DNA of 64,000 nt, taken from positions 78,375,327 to 78,439,326 of the forward strand of contig NC_057861.1 in NCBI RefSeq assembly GCF_019393635.1. Direction: 5' to 3'. Below are positions 22,616-32,843 of the stretch, piece by piece (the stretch's first letter is position 1; each line of letters opens with the position of its first letter). This DNA is from Dromiciops gliroides. Taxonomy: Eukaryota > Chordata > Mammalia > Microbiotheria > Microbiotheriidae. Under the pieces are notes generated by a model. It was not told where the DNA came from, made no database searches, and saw only the letters and a list, made by a program, of their open reading frames with translations. The position numbers and the translations under genes were made by a program.

Positions 22616-22619
22616 TAAT

Positions 22620-22860
22620 AATAGGTATCATTTATATTGTGACTTTAGTTTCACAAAGAATTTTACAAGTATACCTTGTTTTATCCTCACAACCCAGAGA
22701 GGTGGGTATCCGCATTTTACAGTTGAGGAACTGAGGTTAAAAAAGGTTAAGTGATTTGTCCTATGTTACACTGCTCATAAGTGTTCAGAGGTAGGATTTG
22801 AACTCAATTCTTCCCGACTCCTTATTCTAGCTAGCTATCCATTACACCAAAGATGTCAAA
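22620..22860 (-). repeat. MIR SINE, minus orientation
   Basis: Contains TTTTACAGTTGAGGAACTGAGG, AGGTTAAGTGATTTGTCC and a tRNA-like head near ATCCATTACACCAAAG. Confidence 0.65.
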
Positions 22861-22932
22861 CATGAGGCCCCTAAAACCAGCTGGAATCAGATTTTTTTTA
22901 AATGGAAAATGTTTTTAAAAAATAAACATACA

Positions 22933-23074
22933 GGGGCGGCTAGGTGGCACAGTGGATAAAGCACCAGCCCTGGAGTCAGGAGTTCCTGAGTTCAAATCCC
23001 GCCTCAGACACTTGCTAGCTGTGTGACCTTGGGCAAGTCACTTAACCCCAATTGCCCTGCAAAAAAACCAAAAC
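22933..23074 (+). mobile_element. WSINE1-type SINE
   Basis: TSD AAAAATAAACATACA at 22918-22932 and 23075-23089. Its body shows the GGCGGCTAGG head and CAATTGCCCTGC end, a mixture of two subfamily marks. Confidence 0.92.
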
Positions 23075-23313
23075 AAAAATAAACATACAATACAGCATAG
23101 ACAATGTTAATAATAAACATGCTTCCCACAGGGATCCCCTTCTATTTGTTTGACAGCCGACAACACTACTTGGGGCAGAATCAAGACCAATCTGTAGTCC
23201 CATTCCTATCCTGGAGAGCAGCCAAGGAGAAATCACTGGGAAACCCCATTTCCAGAATGGTTTACAGAAGTCCCAGGGCCTCCAAAACTCCTGTAATTTA
23301 ACCTGGGCATCTT

Positions 23314-23462
23314 TTTTTTTTTTTTGGCGAGGCAGTGAGGGTTAAGTGACTTGCCCAAGGTCACACAGCTAGTAAGTGTCAAGTGCTTGAGGCTGGATTT
23401 GAACTCAGGCCCTCCTGAATCCAGGGCCAGTGTTCTATCCACTGTGCCACCTAGCTGCCCCC
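23314..23462 (-). mobile_element. WSINE1-type SINE
   Basis: Exact TSD TAACCTGGGCATCTT at 23299-23313 and 23463-23477. Confidence 0.92.
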
Positions 23463-23689
23463 TAACCTGGGCATCTTACCATGACCTCGAGGTCAAGTAG
23501 TACAAAAGTACAACTTCTTGCTCCCCAATTTACTTTCCTCCAAGTGATTCCATCTGTCAGTATCTGTCATCATTATTCTATTCTCCTGAGTTAGGAACCT
23601 GATGGGCATCATCTATGACCCATCTCCACCTAAACAAAGATATTTATTGAGCATCTACTTTGTAGAATACCCTGTTTTGAATGGGGGCA

Positions 23690-23930
23690 TCATAGTGTTA
23701 AACTTGACGGCAGGAAGATTTGGGTTCAAGTCCTGCTTCTGGTTCTATTAGCTATTAGCTAGTGACCATAGGCAAGTTGCTTCACTACTCTTGGACTCAA
23801 TTTCCCCATCTGCAAAATAAGGATGATACCTGTAAGTAACTATCTCACAGGGTTGTTTGTGAGGACCAAATGGGATAAAGTATTCAAACTGTTTTGCAAA
23901 TCATAAGGCATTATAAAGGTCAGTTTTTAT
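23690..23930 (+). repeat. MIR SINE, plus orientation
   Basis: Head with AAGATTTGGGTTCAAGTCCTG, core TCAATTTCCCCATCTGCAAA, and tail GTTGTTTGTGAGGACCAAAT before TATAAAGGTCAG. Confidence 0.65.
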
Positions 23931-23959
23931 TTAGAAAGAGACATATAAGAAATCCTTGT

Positions 23960-24480
23960 TCAAAGGAGGCTCTTTGATCCCCTATATCCAATTTGCCACC
24001 AAATCCTGTTTTTCTTCTTTCAAAAATGTGTCCCTTCAATTCCCACAGCCACTCTATGCCTAATTACTGTAAGAGTATCCTAGTTAGTCTTTCTGCCTTC
24101 AATTTCTCTCCTCCAATCCCTCCAGCCTGACTGTGCTTCCTAAAATACTATTACTAGGGGGCAGCTAGATGGCGCAGTGGTTAAAGCACCGGCCCTGGAT
24201 TCAGGAGTACCTGAGTTCAAATCTGGCCTCAGACACTTGACACTTACTAGCTGTGTGACCCTGGGCAAGTCACTTAACCCCCTATTGCCTGCAAAAAAAA
24301 AAAATAATACTATTACTCTGTGCCATTCCCCTGCAAATGGACATACAATGGCTCCTTGCTGCCTCTGCTTGATATTCAAGGCCCTCTGAAACCTAGTCCC
24401 TACATAGCCAAATTTATTTCTCACTACTCCTCTGCAAGCAGCCTTTGATCTAATCCTGTAATTCTACCAATCTTGTCAAG
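23960..24480 (+). repeat. L2-type LINE fragment
   Basis: Low-identity L2 text: CTCCTTGCTGCCTCTGCTTG, ATATTCAAGGCCCTCTGAAAC and CTCACTACTCCTCTGCAAG are in the order of the L2 C-terminal coding region. A SINE interrupts it. Confidence 0.5.
24156..24305 (+). mobile_element. WSINE1-type SINE
   Basis: TSD AATACTATTACT at 24144-24155 and 24306-24317. Head variant GGTTAAAGCACCGG is shared with the copy at 60875. Confidence 0.9.
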
Positions 24481-24879
24481 TACAACCCCTTTTCAAGGTT
24501 AAAAAAAAAATTCCACAGATATTTCACAATGGTAGTTGTGCTGTCATCATCTATATAAAACACATAATAAATTTTAACACTTTAAAATGAATTTGTATTT
24601 TATTGATTAATCCAACATTTACATTTTAAAATTTTGTCCACAGTTATGATATCATTGGTGAGGAAAGTTTCTTGTGAGGAAATTTTTTCTGCAAATGTTC
24701 TAAAGTTCAATCTAAAAGTTGATGGGGATACTGGAGTGACTTGTCCAAGGTCACATAGCCAATATGGGGCCCTGAACCCACACGATCATGAATCTGGGGC
24801 TGGCTCTCTCTCCATCATGCCACACAGCCTCTGTGTACCTAAGCACAAGTGAATAAGAGAGTCATGTAAAAAAAATAGC

Positions 24880-25095
24880 TAATAATATAGTGCTTTGACT
24901 AGAGCTTTACATTATCTCACTTGATCCTAACAACTGGGTGAGTTAAGTGTAAAATTGCATTTTACAGATGAGGAAACTGAGGATGAGATTGAATGACTTA
25001 CTAGGGAGTTGATAAGTACATGAGGATTTTAGCTCAGAGCTTCTTGACTTCAAGGCTAGCATTCTATCCCCTGCACCTCCATGTTACATACAGAC
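24880..25095 (-). repeat. MIR SINE, minus orientation
   Basis: Shows AGAGCTTTACATTATCTCAC, CATTTTACAGATGAGGAAAC and a tRNA-like end at CTATCCCCTGCACC. Confidence 0.65.
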
Positions 25096-25476
25096 TACAT
25101 AAGTTCTCTTTTCTCACTTATGAATTCATAGATTGATTCAGAGGCCCTTCACTCCCAAGGACCCCTGACCCATAGGTTGGGAACCATTGACATCATCTAA
25201 ATTCACGCCCACTGCAAAGACCATCTCCCCTCTACCACTTGCTTGAATCCTTTCCAAACTTCAGTTCCATCTCCTTCACAGCCCTCAAAACACTCCAGCC
25301 CACAATGATCTCCCCCTCCTCAGAATTTCTTTTGCATGTGGTGTTGATGCATGAAGTTTGTGCAGGATAGGGATAAAGTTTTATACTTTTTTAAGCCCTC
25401 AGTACTCGGCATTATGGAGTTCACAGTAGGAGGCTAAAAATTAAGAGACAGACAACTGGCAAATATTTATTTGTGA

Positions 25477-25957
25477 AAAAAAAAAAAAAAGAACTGTGGA
25501 GTATAGATGCTGAATGAACCATACTATTTCTTTTGTCTCTGGTGCTGATGTTTTTCTATTTTGAGGTTTTTCGTCATTGCTCTGATTTTTCTCTTATAAC
25601 ATGACTAATGTAGAAATATGTTTAATGAGGGGCGGCTAGGTGGCGCAGTGGATAAAGCACCGGCCCTGGATTCAGGAGTACCTGAGTTCAAATCTGGCCT
25701 CAGACACTTAACACTTACCAGCTGTGTGACCCTGGGCAAGTCACTTAACCCCCATTGCCCCGCAAAAAAAAAAAAAGAAATATGTTTAATGTTATTATGT
25801 GTGTGTGTATATATATAAAACCCATATCAGATTACCTGCTGTCTCGGGAAAGGGGGAGGGAGGGAGAAAAATCTGAAATTGGAAAGCTTGTATAAACAAA
25901 AGTTGAGAACTATCTTTACATGTAATGGGAAAAAATACTTTATTAATTTAAAAAACA
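25477..25957 (+). mobile_element. 5'-truncated L1 3' end
   Basis: Plus-strand L1 3'UTR (GCTGAATGAACCATACTATT, CAGATTACCTGCTGTC, AACTATCTTTACATGTAATG), closely matching the complement of the full-length L1's 3' end at 4730-5050. Flanking copies of ATATTTATTTGTGA (about 25463-25476 and 25959-25972) form the TSD. A SINE lies within it. Confidence 0.8.
25628..25774 (+). mobile_element. WSINE1-type SINE
   Basis: Exact TSD AGAAATATGTTTAATG at 25612-25627 and 25775-25790. Carries GATAAAGCACCGG, CTGGATTCAGG and CCATTGCCCCGC, the second diagnostic set. Confidence 0.93.
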
Positions 25958-26009
25958 ATATTTATTTGTGAGCTGAGCTGCTGCTATCCAGAGAAGTGAG
26001 GAACATTGA

Positions 26010-26300
26010 GGAAAGGGAATTTCTGGTCAGGTATGAGTTGGATTAGATACCCCCAACAACAGCTCTTTCAACTCTGAGATTCTGTGAAATAGGTTTTGGG
26101 AGGTCCCATAGGACTCTGAGACACAAAAAGCTAAATCTCAGTACTTGGACACCCAGAGTCAGTAGGGAGAGTGGAAGGGTACTTGTACAACATACATAAC
26201 AGAATCTAAGGGTTGGAAGGGCCCTCAGAAGTCATTTAGTTTTACTCCTTCCTGAATAAAAGTTCCTTCTACAACTTCCCTGAGAAGTGGTCACCCTTCC
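26010..26300 (+). repeat. CR1/L3-like 3' ends
   Basis: CAACTCTGAGATTCTGTGAA (about 26070) and GAATCTAAGGGTTGGAAGGGC (about 26200) are typical end motifs of old CR1-type elements. Limits are unclear. Confidence 0.4.
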
Positions 26301-26439
26301 ATGTGATGTCGAACCCATCATAACACCAAAGGCAGCCTGTTCCACTTTTGTTCTTAACATTCAATTTGTTTTCACCTTTCCTAGACCCTTCTCCCCAATG
26401 ACTCTTCTGAACATAAATGGAGGAGGGAAATTCTTAGGA

Positions 26440-26780
26440 CACCTGAAGAGTGGGAGAGAGAAAGATGAGCTTCAGGGGAAGAAGGGTGAAGAGTAGAATG
26501 ATGGGAAGAGGGAGAGATTGCAATGGGAGGGTATGAGGAAGAGAAGGATAAGGTTAAAAAGAAAAAGAAAATGGTGGGGAAAAGGGAAGGAAAAGGAGGG
26601 AGGAATGAAAAGGAGACAGAAGAAGGAAGATGAGAGAATCTGGGACAGGAATGAGGGAGCGGAGGGAGCTGATAGGAAGGGGATCACGAAGATGAGGAAG
26701 AGGGGCATTCCTCAGGGGCGGAGGGAGGGAGGGAAGGTATACTAGGGAGAAAGGAAGATGAGAAATGAGGGACAGACATC
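26440..26780 (+). repeat. Long purine-rich (GA/GGA) tract
   Basis: About 340 bp of almost pure A/G on the plus strand, with GGGAGGGAGGGAAGG-like runs near 26720. Such homopurine tracts can form triplex (H-DNA). It lies about 460 bp beyond the minus-strand CpG promoter. Open frames over it are low-complexity shadows. Confidence 0.8.
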
Positions 26781-26799
26781 GGGGAAGAGGGTTGTTTGT

Positions 26800-27083
26800 C
26801 CTTTCTTCCGAAGAGAGCGATGGCATTGGGAGGTGATGCCATGATTTGCACTGAATTGAAGAGAAGCAGGGCTATGCAAAGTCACCAGCCTCTCTCTCCT
26901 CCAGAGCCATCTAGGTCCAGTGGCGAGATATGTATCAAGACGACTGGAGATGGCCCCGGATGTTTAAGGCAATCGGGGTTAAGTGACATGCCCAGGGTCA
27001 CACAGCTAGTGTCAGAGGTAAGATTTGAACTCAGGTCCTCCCAATTCCAGTGCTCCATCCACTGAGCCACCTAGCTGCCCCTC
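26800..27083 (-). repeat. Long composite SINE with tRNA-like head
   Basis: Plus-strand order: GGCATTGGGAGGTGATGCCATG, CCTCTCTCTCCTCCAGAGCC, TCTAGGTCCAGTGGCGAGATA, ACTGGAGATGGCCC, then a tRNA-SINE head in reverse (GTTAAGTGACATGCCCAGGG to CCACCTAGCTGCCCC). The same order occurs at 45600-45930 and 59475-59775, so the body and the head travel as one family. Confidence 0.65.
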
Positions 27084-27238
27084 TGGGAAGAGGGAGGAAA
27101 ATGATGGAGAAGAGGGAAGCGGTGATCAACAAGAAGAGGACTGGAAAGAAGTAAATCTAAGAGTAGGATGACGGAAGAGAAAGGGGTGGGGTCAGTGGTC
27201 CCACACTCTTCCTTCTTCCTTCCAGGTTCCGGACTCAC

Positions 27239-27540
27239 CGTCCCCTGGGGGCCAGGGTCTCCCAAACAGGAGAGGGATGGGCGGGGAACCAACGGAGGCA
27301 AAAAGAGGACCGAGCCTCACACAGAGTAAAGCCTGACCAGAACCGGAAACAGGCTACCGGAAAGCCGCTTCCTAGAGAAGTGCCAAACCACGCTTCCGGG
27401 GCACTTCCAGGACCTTCTAGGCTGACGGGAGTACTCGCTGTTTTTCTGGCTCTTTCGCTCCCTTCCAGACGTGGGTTGGGAAGGCGGGACCTGAACTGAC
27501 CGAGAGTAATTACCCTCCAATAAGGGGAGAGCCTAATGTC
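27239..27540 (-). promoter_or_regulatory. CpG-rich promoter and exon 1 of the decayed ZNF gene
   Basis: GC-rich, CpG-containing block. On the minus strand it ends GGGGACG and is followed at 27238 by a GTGAGT donor. The live gene's first exon ends GCGGACG then GTGAGT, a close match in kind and position. ETS-like CTTCCGG/CCGGAA words recur (near 27345, 27359 and 27395). It would drive the minus-strand gene whose KRAB and finger remnants lie to the left. CpGs remain, so it may still be unmethylated in the germ line. Confidence 0.6.
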
Positions 27541-27604
27541 AAGCACCCGAGGTTCTTAATCAGCCACTCTATCAGAGCGTTCACTCTGACTATGACTGTA
27601 GGGG

Positions 27605-28194
27605 CGGCTAGGAAAGTTAGGAACAAGACCTGTTTGTACAAAAATATTTATAGCAACTCTTTCTGTGATGGCTAAGAATTGGAAATCAAAGGAATGTCCA
27701 TCAATTGGGGAATGGCTAAATAAGCTGTGGTATATGATTGTTATGGAACATTATTGTGCTATAAGAAATGACAAGCAGGATGATTTCAAAAAGGTCTGCA
27801 AAGACTTGTATGATGTATAGTGAAGTGAGCAGAACCAAGAGAACACTGTGCACAGAAACAGCAATATTGTTTGATGAAGAATTGTGAATGACTTCACAGC
27901 AATACAATGATCCAAGACAATCTCAAAGGACTGTTGATGAAACATACACCTCCAAAAAACCCCAACAACCTGATATTGATGGAACACAGACTGAAGCATG
28001 CTTTTTTCACTTTCTTTCATTTTTTCTTTTATTCAAGTTTTCTTGTACAAAATGACTAAAATGGTAATGTTTTACATAATTACACATGTGTAACTCATAT
28101 CTGATTGCTTACTGCATCAGGGAAGGGCTAGGGGAGAGAGGGAAGGAGGGGTAAAAGTTGGAACTCAAAACTATAAATAAAAATGCTTATTATT
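27605..28194 (+). mobile_element. 5'-truncated L1, ORF2 end and 3'UTR
   Basis: Plus-strand L1 3' region: TGTACAAAAATATTTATAGC, GGAATGGCTAAATAAGCTG, GAAGTGAGCAGAACCAAGAG, GAACTCAAAACTATAAATAA. No clean TSD was found, since a SINE follows directly. Confidence 0.7.
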
Positions 28195-28335
28195 ATTTTT
28201 TTTGGTGAGGCAATTGGGGTTAAGTGACTTGCCCAGGGTCACACAGCTAGTGTTAAGTGTCTGAGGCCGGATTTGAACTCAGGTCCTCCTGAATCCAGGG
28301 CGGGTGCTCTATCCACTGCACCACCTAGCTGCCCC
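28195..28335 (-). mobile_element. WSINE1-type SINE at the L1 tail
   Basis: Short TSD around GCTTATTA (about 28185 and 28336). Lacks part of the AAGTG box seen in others. Confidence 0.85.
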
Positions 28336-28349
28336 GCTTATTACTTTTT

Positions 28350-29065
28350 TAAAAAGTCAGTTCTTGATCTCAAAGAGCTCATTGCTTAACGGGGGAGACA
28401 GTCTGCAAACAGTTATAAATAAGTAAATCTGCACAGGACAAATTTCAGACAGTCAACAAGGGAAGGCACTAACATTAAGGAGAGTCAGGAAAGGTTTCTT
28501 GTAAAACCTCTAACCACCACTAAGCAGGATACCTGCCCATCCTGTCCTCCACCCCGCCAAACACACACACTTTTCAACTTCCTTTTGTGTTTTGTCCCCC
28601 CCCCCCAATTTGATTATAAACTTGAAGGCAGGGATTATCTTTCTTTTTTAGTATTTATATCACCAGCACTTAACACAGTGCCTGGCACATAGCAGGAAGT
28701 TAATGTTTATTGACAAACTAGAAAGCCAGATGTTGACTAGGATTTGAAGAAAGCCAGGAAGAAGAGATGAGAAGAATTCCAGGCATGGGGAATAGCCATT
28801 GAGATATGTCTGTCAGGAGATATGGAGTGTCTCCTGGAAAGAATAACAAAGAGGTGAATGTCATTGGAATTGGAGAGCAAGGTGTAGGAAAAATGCAAAG
28901 GGCTGGGTTATGAAAGGCTTTGAACACCAAACAGAAGATTTTATATTTGATTCTGGAGGTGATGTGAAGCTACTATAAATAGTGACATGGTCAATTTCCT
29001 GGGTTTTAGAAAGATTAGTATGACAGCAGAGTGGAAACTGGATTGGATCATTTAACAGATGAGGA
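28350..29065 (-). repeat. L2-type LINE remnant, with an inverted 3' end inside
   Basis: 28360-28500 has the L2 end text in minus orientation (CAAAGAGCTCATTGCTTAAC). 28720-29060 continues with CATGGGGAATAGCCATTGAG, GGCTTTGAACACCAAACAG and TTTGATTCTGGAGGTG. A plus-oriented L2 tail (GGCAGGGATTATCTTTC, GTGCCTGGCACATAGC) lies between at about 28610-28720. Confidence 0.55.
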
Positions 29066-29385
29066 AACTGAGGCAAACATAGTTTAAGTGACTTGTACAA
29101 GGACCATAAAGAGAGAATAAGGAGTGGTCAGACAGATACAAGAAGGACTAGAATAGAATAGCGTAATGAAAACATTGTAATGACCAACTATGATTCCAGA
29201 GGACAAGTGATGAAATGTGCTACCTACCTCTTGAGAAGTGAAGAACTTAGTGTAGAATGAGACATATTTTTATATATGGCCAATGTGGGGATTCATTTTG
29301 CTTGACTATACATTGTTTGTAATAGAATTTTTTTCTTTTGTTCTCCATTTCAGGATAGGGTTAGAGTGGGAGAGGACAGATTTTT
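29066..29385. other. No feature recognised
   Basis: A short MIR-like trace (GATGAGGAAACTGAGGCAAAC near 29056) leads into unclassified sequence. No coding signal is seen. Confidence 0.3.
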
Positions 29386-29391
29386 GCTGAC

Positions 29392-29662
29392 TGAAATATA
29401 TATACATATATATATATGTATATGTATATATATGTGTGTGTATATGTATATATGTGTGTGTGTGTAGAAAAAGAAATATATGTGACTATATAGATAATGT
29501 ACAATTATATATATAAATTATAATATATGTATGTGTATATATACACATACATCTATATACATATACCTACACACATATATATGTATGTATATGTATATAT
29601 ACATATACATCTATATACATATACCTACACACACATATATATGTATGTATATGTATATAAAG
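29392..29662. repeat. Compound (TA/CA/TG)n microsatellite
   Basis: About 270 bp of TATATG, TGTGTG and ATACAC units. Two near-identical blocks (ACATCTATATACATATACC at about 29549 and 29606) show a higher-order duplication of about 57 bp. Highly self-complementary, so it could extrude as a cruciform. Confidence 0.85.
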
Positions 29663-29669
29663 AACTATA

Positions 29670-30279
29670 TTGCAAAGTTCTCATTTGAAAAAGTGAGTAG
29701 AAAGGGTGGAGGTTTGAGTAATAAAAAGATCTGGAAAAAAGGAGTGGTCCTTGGGTGCATCTGTCTTCCTTGCTGGCATTTGTATCCCTAATACTTAATA
29801 GATTCTTGATGATTCTTATGTACCAGGCATTGGACTAAATGAGCAGATAAATAAAAAAGAAAAAGTTCCTGCTTCCAAGGGGTTTACAATCTAATGGGGG
29901 GTGGGAGAAAGGGAATACACAAAAGAAAACTAAAAAGGGAGGTTGTGTCAGAGAGTAGGCAGTTTAAGAGCACAGTGGAATGGAAACCTAGCAGAGCAGC
30001 TTATAGGAAATGGAGAGTTGCCTGGAAATTCTGAGTCCTCTACAAAGGGAGTCTTTGGAAGGAATTTTTTGCTCTGCCCTTCAGCCTTCTAATCAGAGAA
30101 GCCAAAGCAACTGAAGGTATTAATGAGGTTTGAGTACCAAACTTGAAACAGTCTCCATCATGATGAGAGCTAACAGTATAATTGAATCCCCAGGACAGAT
30201 ACTGTTTAAAATTAACTGAACAGACACAGACTTATATATCTTCAAATAGTTTAATATTTTTAGAGATTCTTTTGAAGTG
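29670..30279. other. Mostly unclassified, with an old L2/MER-like fragment
   Basis: 29790-29900 holds TTATGTACCAGGCATTGG and TTCCTGCTTCCAAGGGG, a common old-repeat end. The remainder toward the zinc-finger fragment may contain its 3'UTR. No exon is seen. Confidence 0.35.
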
Positions 30280-31133
30280 TGACTGGGGCTTTCCCTCACA
30301 TTGTTTACATTTACTAAATCATTTTCTAGTGAAAAAAAAAGTTTCTTTCACAAAGTGGGATCTTATACTTTTTCATACTCATAACATCCATAGGACTTTT
30401 ATTTCATGTGAATTCTCTAGTGTTTAATAAGATGTTAATTCCTACTAAATGATTTTCTATATTCATAACATTCATAGGGTTTCTCTCCAGTGTGAATTCT
30501 TCAATGATGTATATGGTTTACCTCTCCACTAAATGCTTTCCCACAATCATTACATTTATTTCTGTGTTGTTGTTTTTTCAGGGCAATGAGGGTTAAGTGA
30601 CTTGCCCAGAGTCACACAGCTAGTTAAGTGTCAAGTGTCTGAGGCCAGATTTGAACTCAGGTACTCCTGCATGCAGGGCCAGTGCTTTACCCACTATGCC
30701 ACCTAGCTGCCCTAAAATCATAACATTTAAAAGGTCTTTCTCCAGTTTGAATTCGGTGATGTTGAATAAGATGGGCTCTGCTACTAAATGCTTTCTTACA
30801 TTCTTATACCCATAGGATTTTTCTTCAGTGTTACTCTTCTAATGCTTAATAAGATTTGAACTTGCACTGAAGGCTTTACCACATTGTTCACATTCATAGA
30901 GCTTCTCTCTAGTATGAATTATTTAATGTTGAATAAGAGTTGAGCTCTGCCTGAAGGCTTTCTCATATTCAATACATTTATAAAGTTTTTCTCCAGTGTG
31001 CATTCTCTAATGGTTAACCAAATGTGAGGTCTGACTGAAGTCTTTCCCACACTCATTATACTTATGTGGTTTCTTTCCAACATGAACCTTCTGATGTTTA
31101 ATAAGATTTGAACTCTGAGTAAATGTTTTCTGG
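30280..31133 (-). pseudogene. C2H2 zinc-finger fragment split by a SINE
   Basis: On the minus strand about nine decayed finger units can be traced by repeated GGAAAG, TTTAATAAGAT/ATCTTATT and TTTCTCCAGTGTGAATTC (complement of the HTGEK linker region). Frameshifts and lost cysteines are spread over its length. The right edge stops abruptly near 31133 with no acceptor or linker exon, and no KRAB exons were found for it. A WSINE1 copy sits at 30559-30715. It is a partial duplicate of a finger exon, older than that SINE. Confidence 0.75.
30559..30715 (-). mobile_element. WSINE1-type SINE within the finger pseudogene
   Basis: TSD AATCATTACATTTA (30545-30558) against AATCATAACATTTA (30716-30729), one mismatch. 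It duplicates part of a finger codon run. Confidence 0.9.
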
Positions 31134-31210
31134 ATTGTAGAATGCAGGAGAGGGAGTAACTTTCAATGATCCTGAAAGGTACATTTGGGGCCAGGTTGTG
31201 TAGTGTTTTA

Positions 31211-31366
31211 TTTTGTTTTTATTTTTTTGCAGGGCAATGGGGGTTAAGTGACTTGCCCAGGGTCACACAGCTAGTAAGTGTTAAGTGTCTGAGGCCAGAT
31301 TTGAACTCAGGTACTCCTGACTCCAGGGCCACTGCTCTATCCACTGCGCCACCCACCTAGCTGCCC
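31211..31366 (-). mobile_element. WSINE1-type SINE
   Basis: Exact TSD TGTGTAGTGTTTTA at 31197-31210 and 31367-31380. It has an extra CACC duplication near the head (CCACCCACCTAG). Confidence 0.92.
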
Positions 31367-31380
31367 TGTGTAGTGTTTTA

Positions 31381-31798
31381 AAAGATGAACAGAGGAGTTT
31401 ATATTTTAATTGATTCTACAGACAATAGGAAACAATTGGAGTTGGTTAAATAGGAGAGTTACATAATCAGATATGTGCTTAAGTAAAATTATCTCATTAG
31501 AAATGTGTAGTATGGATTGAAATTATTTGAAATGAGACAGCAAAGATCTAGTTAGGAATCTGTTTTTATCATCTAAGAAGAGGTCAGATGTGAGAGATGT
31601 TGTAAAGGCAAAAATGGCAGGATTTGGCAGCTGATTGGGTATATGAAATGAGGGAGAGGGAAGAGTAGGGATGGTGGTACATTAAATAGAAATGGGGAAG
31701 TTTGAAGGAGGGTTTAGGAGGAATGATAATGAGTTCATTTTTAGATAGGTTGAGTTTAAGATGTCTATGGAACATCCAATTTGAAATATAGGCAATTG
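31381..31798 (-). repeat. L2/CR1-clade LINE fragment, RT thumb region
   Basis: Read on the minus strand it encodes HLKLNLSKNELIIIPPKPSF, the conserved thumb segment of L2/CR1-type reverse transcriptases, within a frame open over 31584-31780. The region upstream in the plus sense is less clear. Confidence 0.65.
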
Positions 31799-31952
31799 GG
31801 GCAGCTAGGTGGCACAATGGATAGAGCACCGGCCCTGGATTCAGGAGGACCTGAGTTCAAATCCGGTTTCAGACACTTGACACTTACTAGCTGTGTGACC
31901 CTGGGCAAGTCACTTAACCCCAATTGCCTCACCAAAAAAAAAGAAAAGAAAA
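31799..31952 (+). mobile_element. WSINE1-type SINE within the L2 fragment
   Basis: Exact TSD GAAATATAGGCAATTG at 31783-31798 and 31953-31968. Confidence 0.93.
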
Positions 31953-32054
31953 GAAATATAGGCAATTGATGATACAGAACCAGCTACCTGCTGTGTAGTG
32001 TTAACCTTCTCTCCTTTCATACAACACTACCTGCTGTGTAGTGTTAACCATAGT

Positions 32055-32260
32055 GAAAGGAAAATAACCTTGAAATAAGAATTAGTAAATTTGGGCTCCA
32101 GTCCCAGCTCTGTCAAAACTAGCTATGTGAATTCAGTAAGTCATTTAACTTCTCTGATCTTCAGTTTACTCATGAGTAAAAATGCATGTTTTTGACTAGG
32201 TAATATGTAAGGTCCTTGCAGCTCTAGTGATCTATGACTGTGACTTTATAGTGGATTTGA
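32055..32260 (+). repeat. MIR-like SINE, plus orientation
   Basis: GGGCTCCAGTCCCAGCTCTG, AACTAGCTATGTGAATTC, TTCAGTTTACTCATGAGTAA and GGTCCTTGCAGCTCTAGTGA in order. Confidence 0.6.
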
Positions 32261-32585
32261 TTCTTCACAGTGGTATCTTATCTACATGTATTATCAAATC
32301 TAGTTTAAAGAAAAATTTGACTCCAACAAAACCTCTCATCCACCTTGAAAAAATCTTCTTGTATGTATACCATCCCTAAAGGCTACCACATTTCTTCAGT
32401 CTCCTGTTTATTTGTTCTGCCAGAAGCTTGTTCTCCAAATAAACTACTTAAAGTCAGTGACTATGTCTTATTTTCTCTGTATATTCCAGGCAAGGAGCAC
32501 AAGACTGTGCAAAAGTTTTTTAGATTGATTTTTATTATTTTTACAATTAATAAGCATTTTCCCCTTCCCTTTTACTCCCCACACT

Positions 32586-32826
32586 GAGACAGCTAGGTAG
32601 TAAAGTGGATAGAACTCTGGTTCTGGAGTTAGGAAGACCTAAATTCAAATCTGGCTCCAGATACTAGCTTTGTGACACTGGGAAAGTCACTTAACCTCTG
32701 TTTCAGTTTCTTAAACTGTAAAATGGGGATAATAACAGCACCTATCCCACAGGGTTGTTGTGAGAATTAAATGAGATAATATTTGTAAAGCACTTAGCAC
32801 AGTGCCTGACACATAATAAGTTCTAT
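32586..32826 (+). repeat. CORE-SINE (MIR-like), near full length
   Basis: Head ACAGCTAGGTAGTAAAGTGG, B-box AAATTCAAATCTGG, CORE TTAAACTGTAAAATGGGGAT, tail CACTTAGCACAGTGCCTGAC then TATATAAATGC. An L1 fragment inserted at its 3' end. Confidence 0.7.
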
Positions 32827-32843
32827 ATAAATGCTTATTTTTT

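Noticed and set aside
26472-26826. Overlapping open frames on both strands at 26.5-26.8 kb
   Set aside because: They are products of the homopurine tract (Lys/Arg/Glu/Gly-rich or Ser/Pro/Phe-rich) without real protein character.
27235-27546. 103-codon minus-strand frame over the CpG promoter
   Set aside because: High GC gives chance open frames. The block fits a promoter and non-coding exon 1 with a donor inside the frame.
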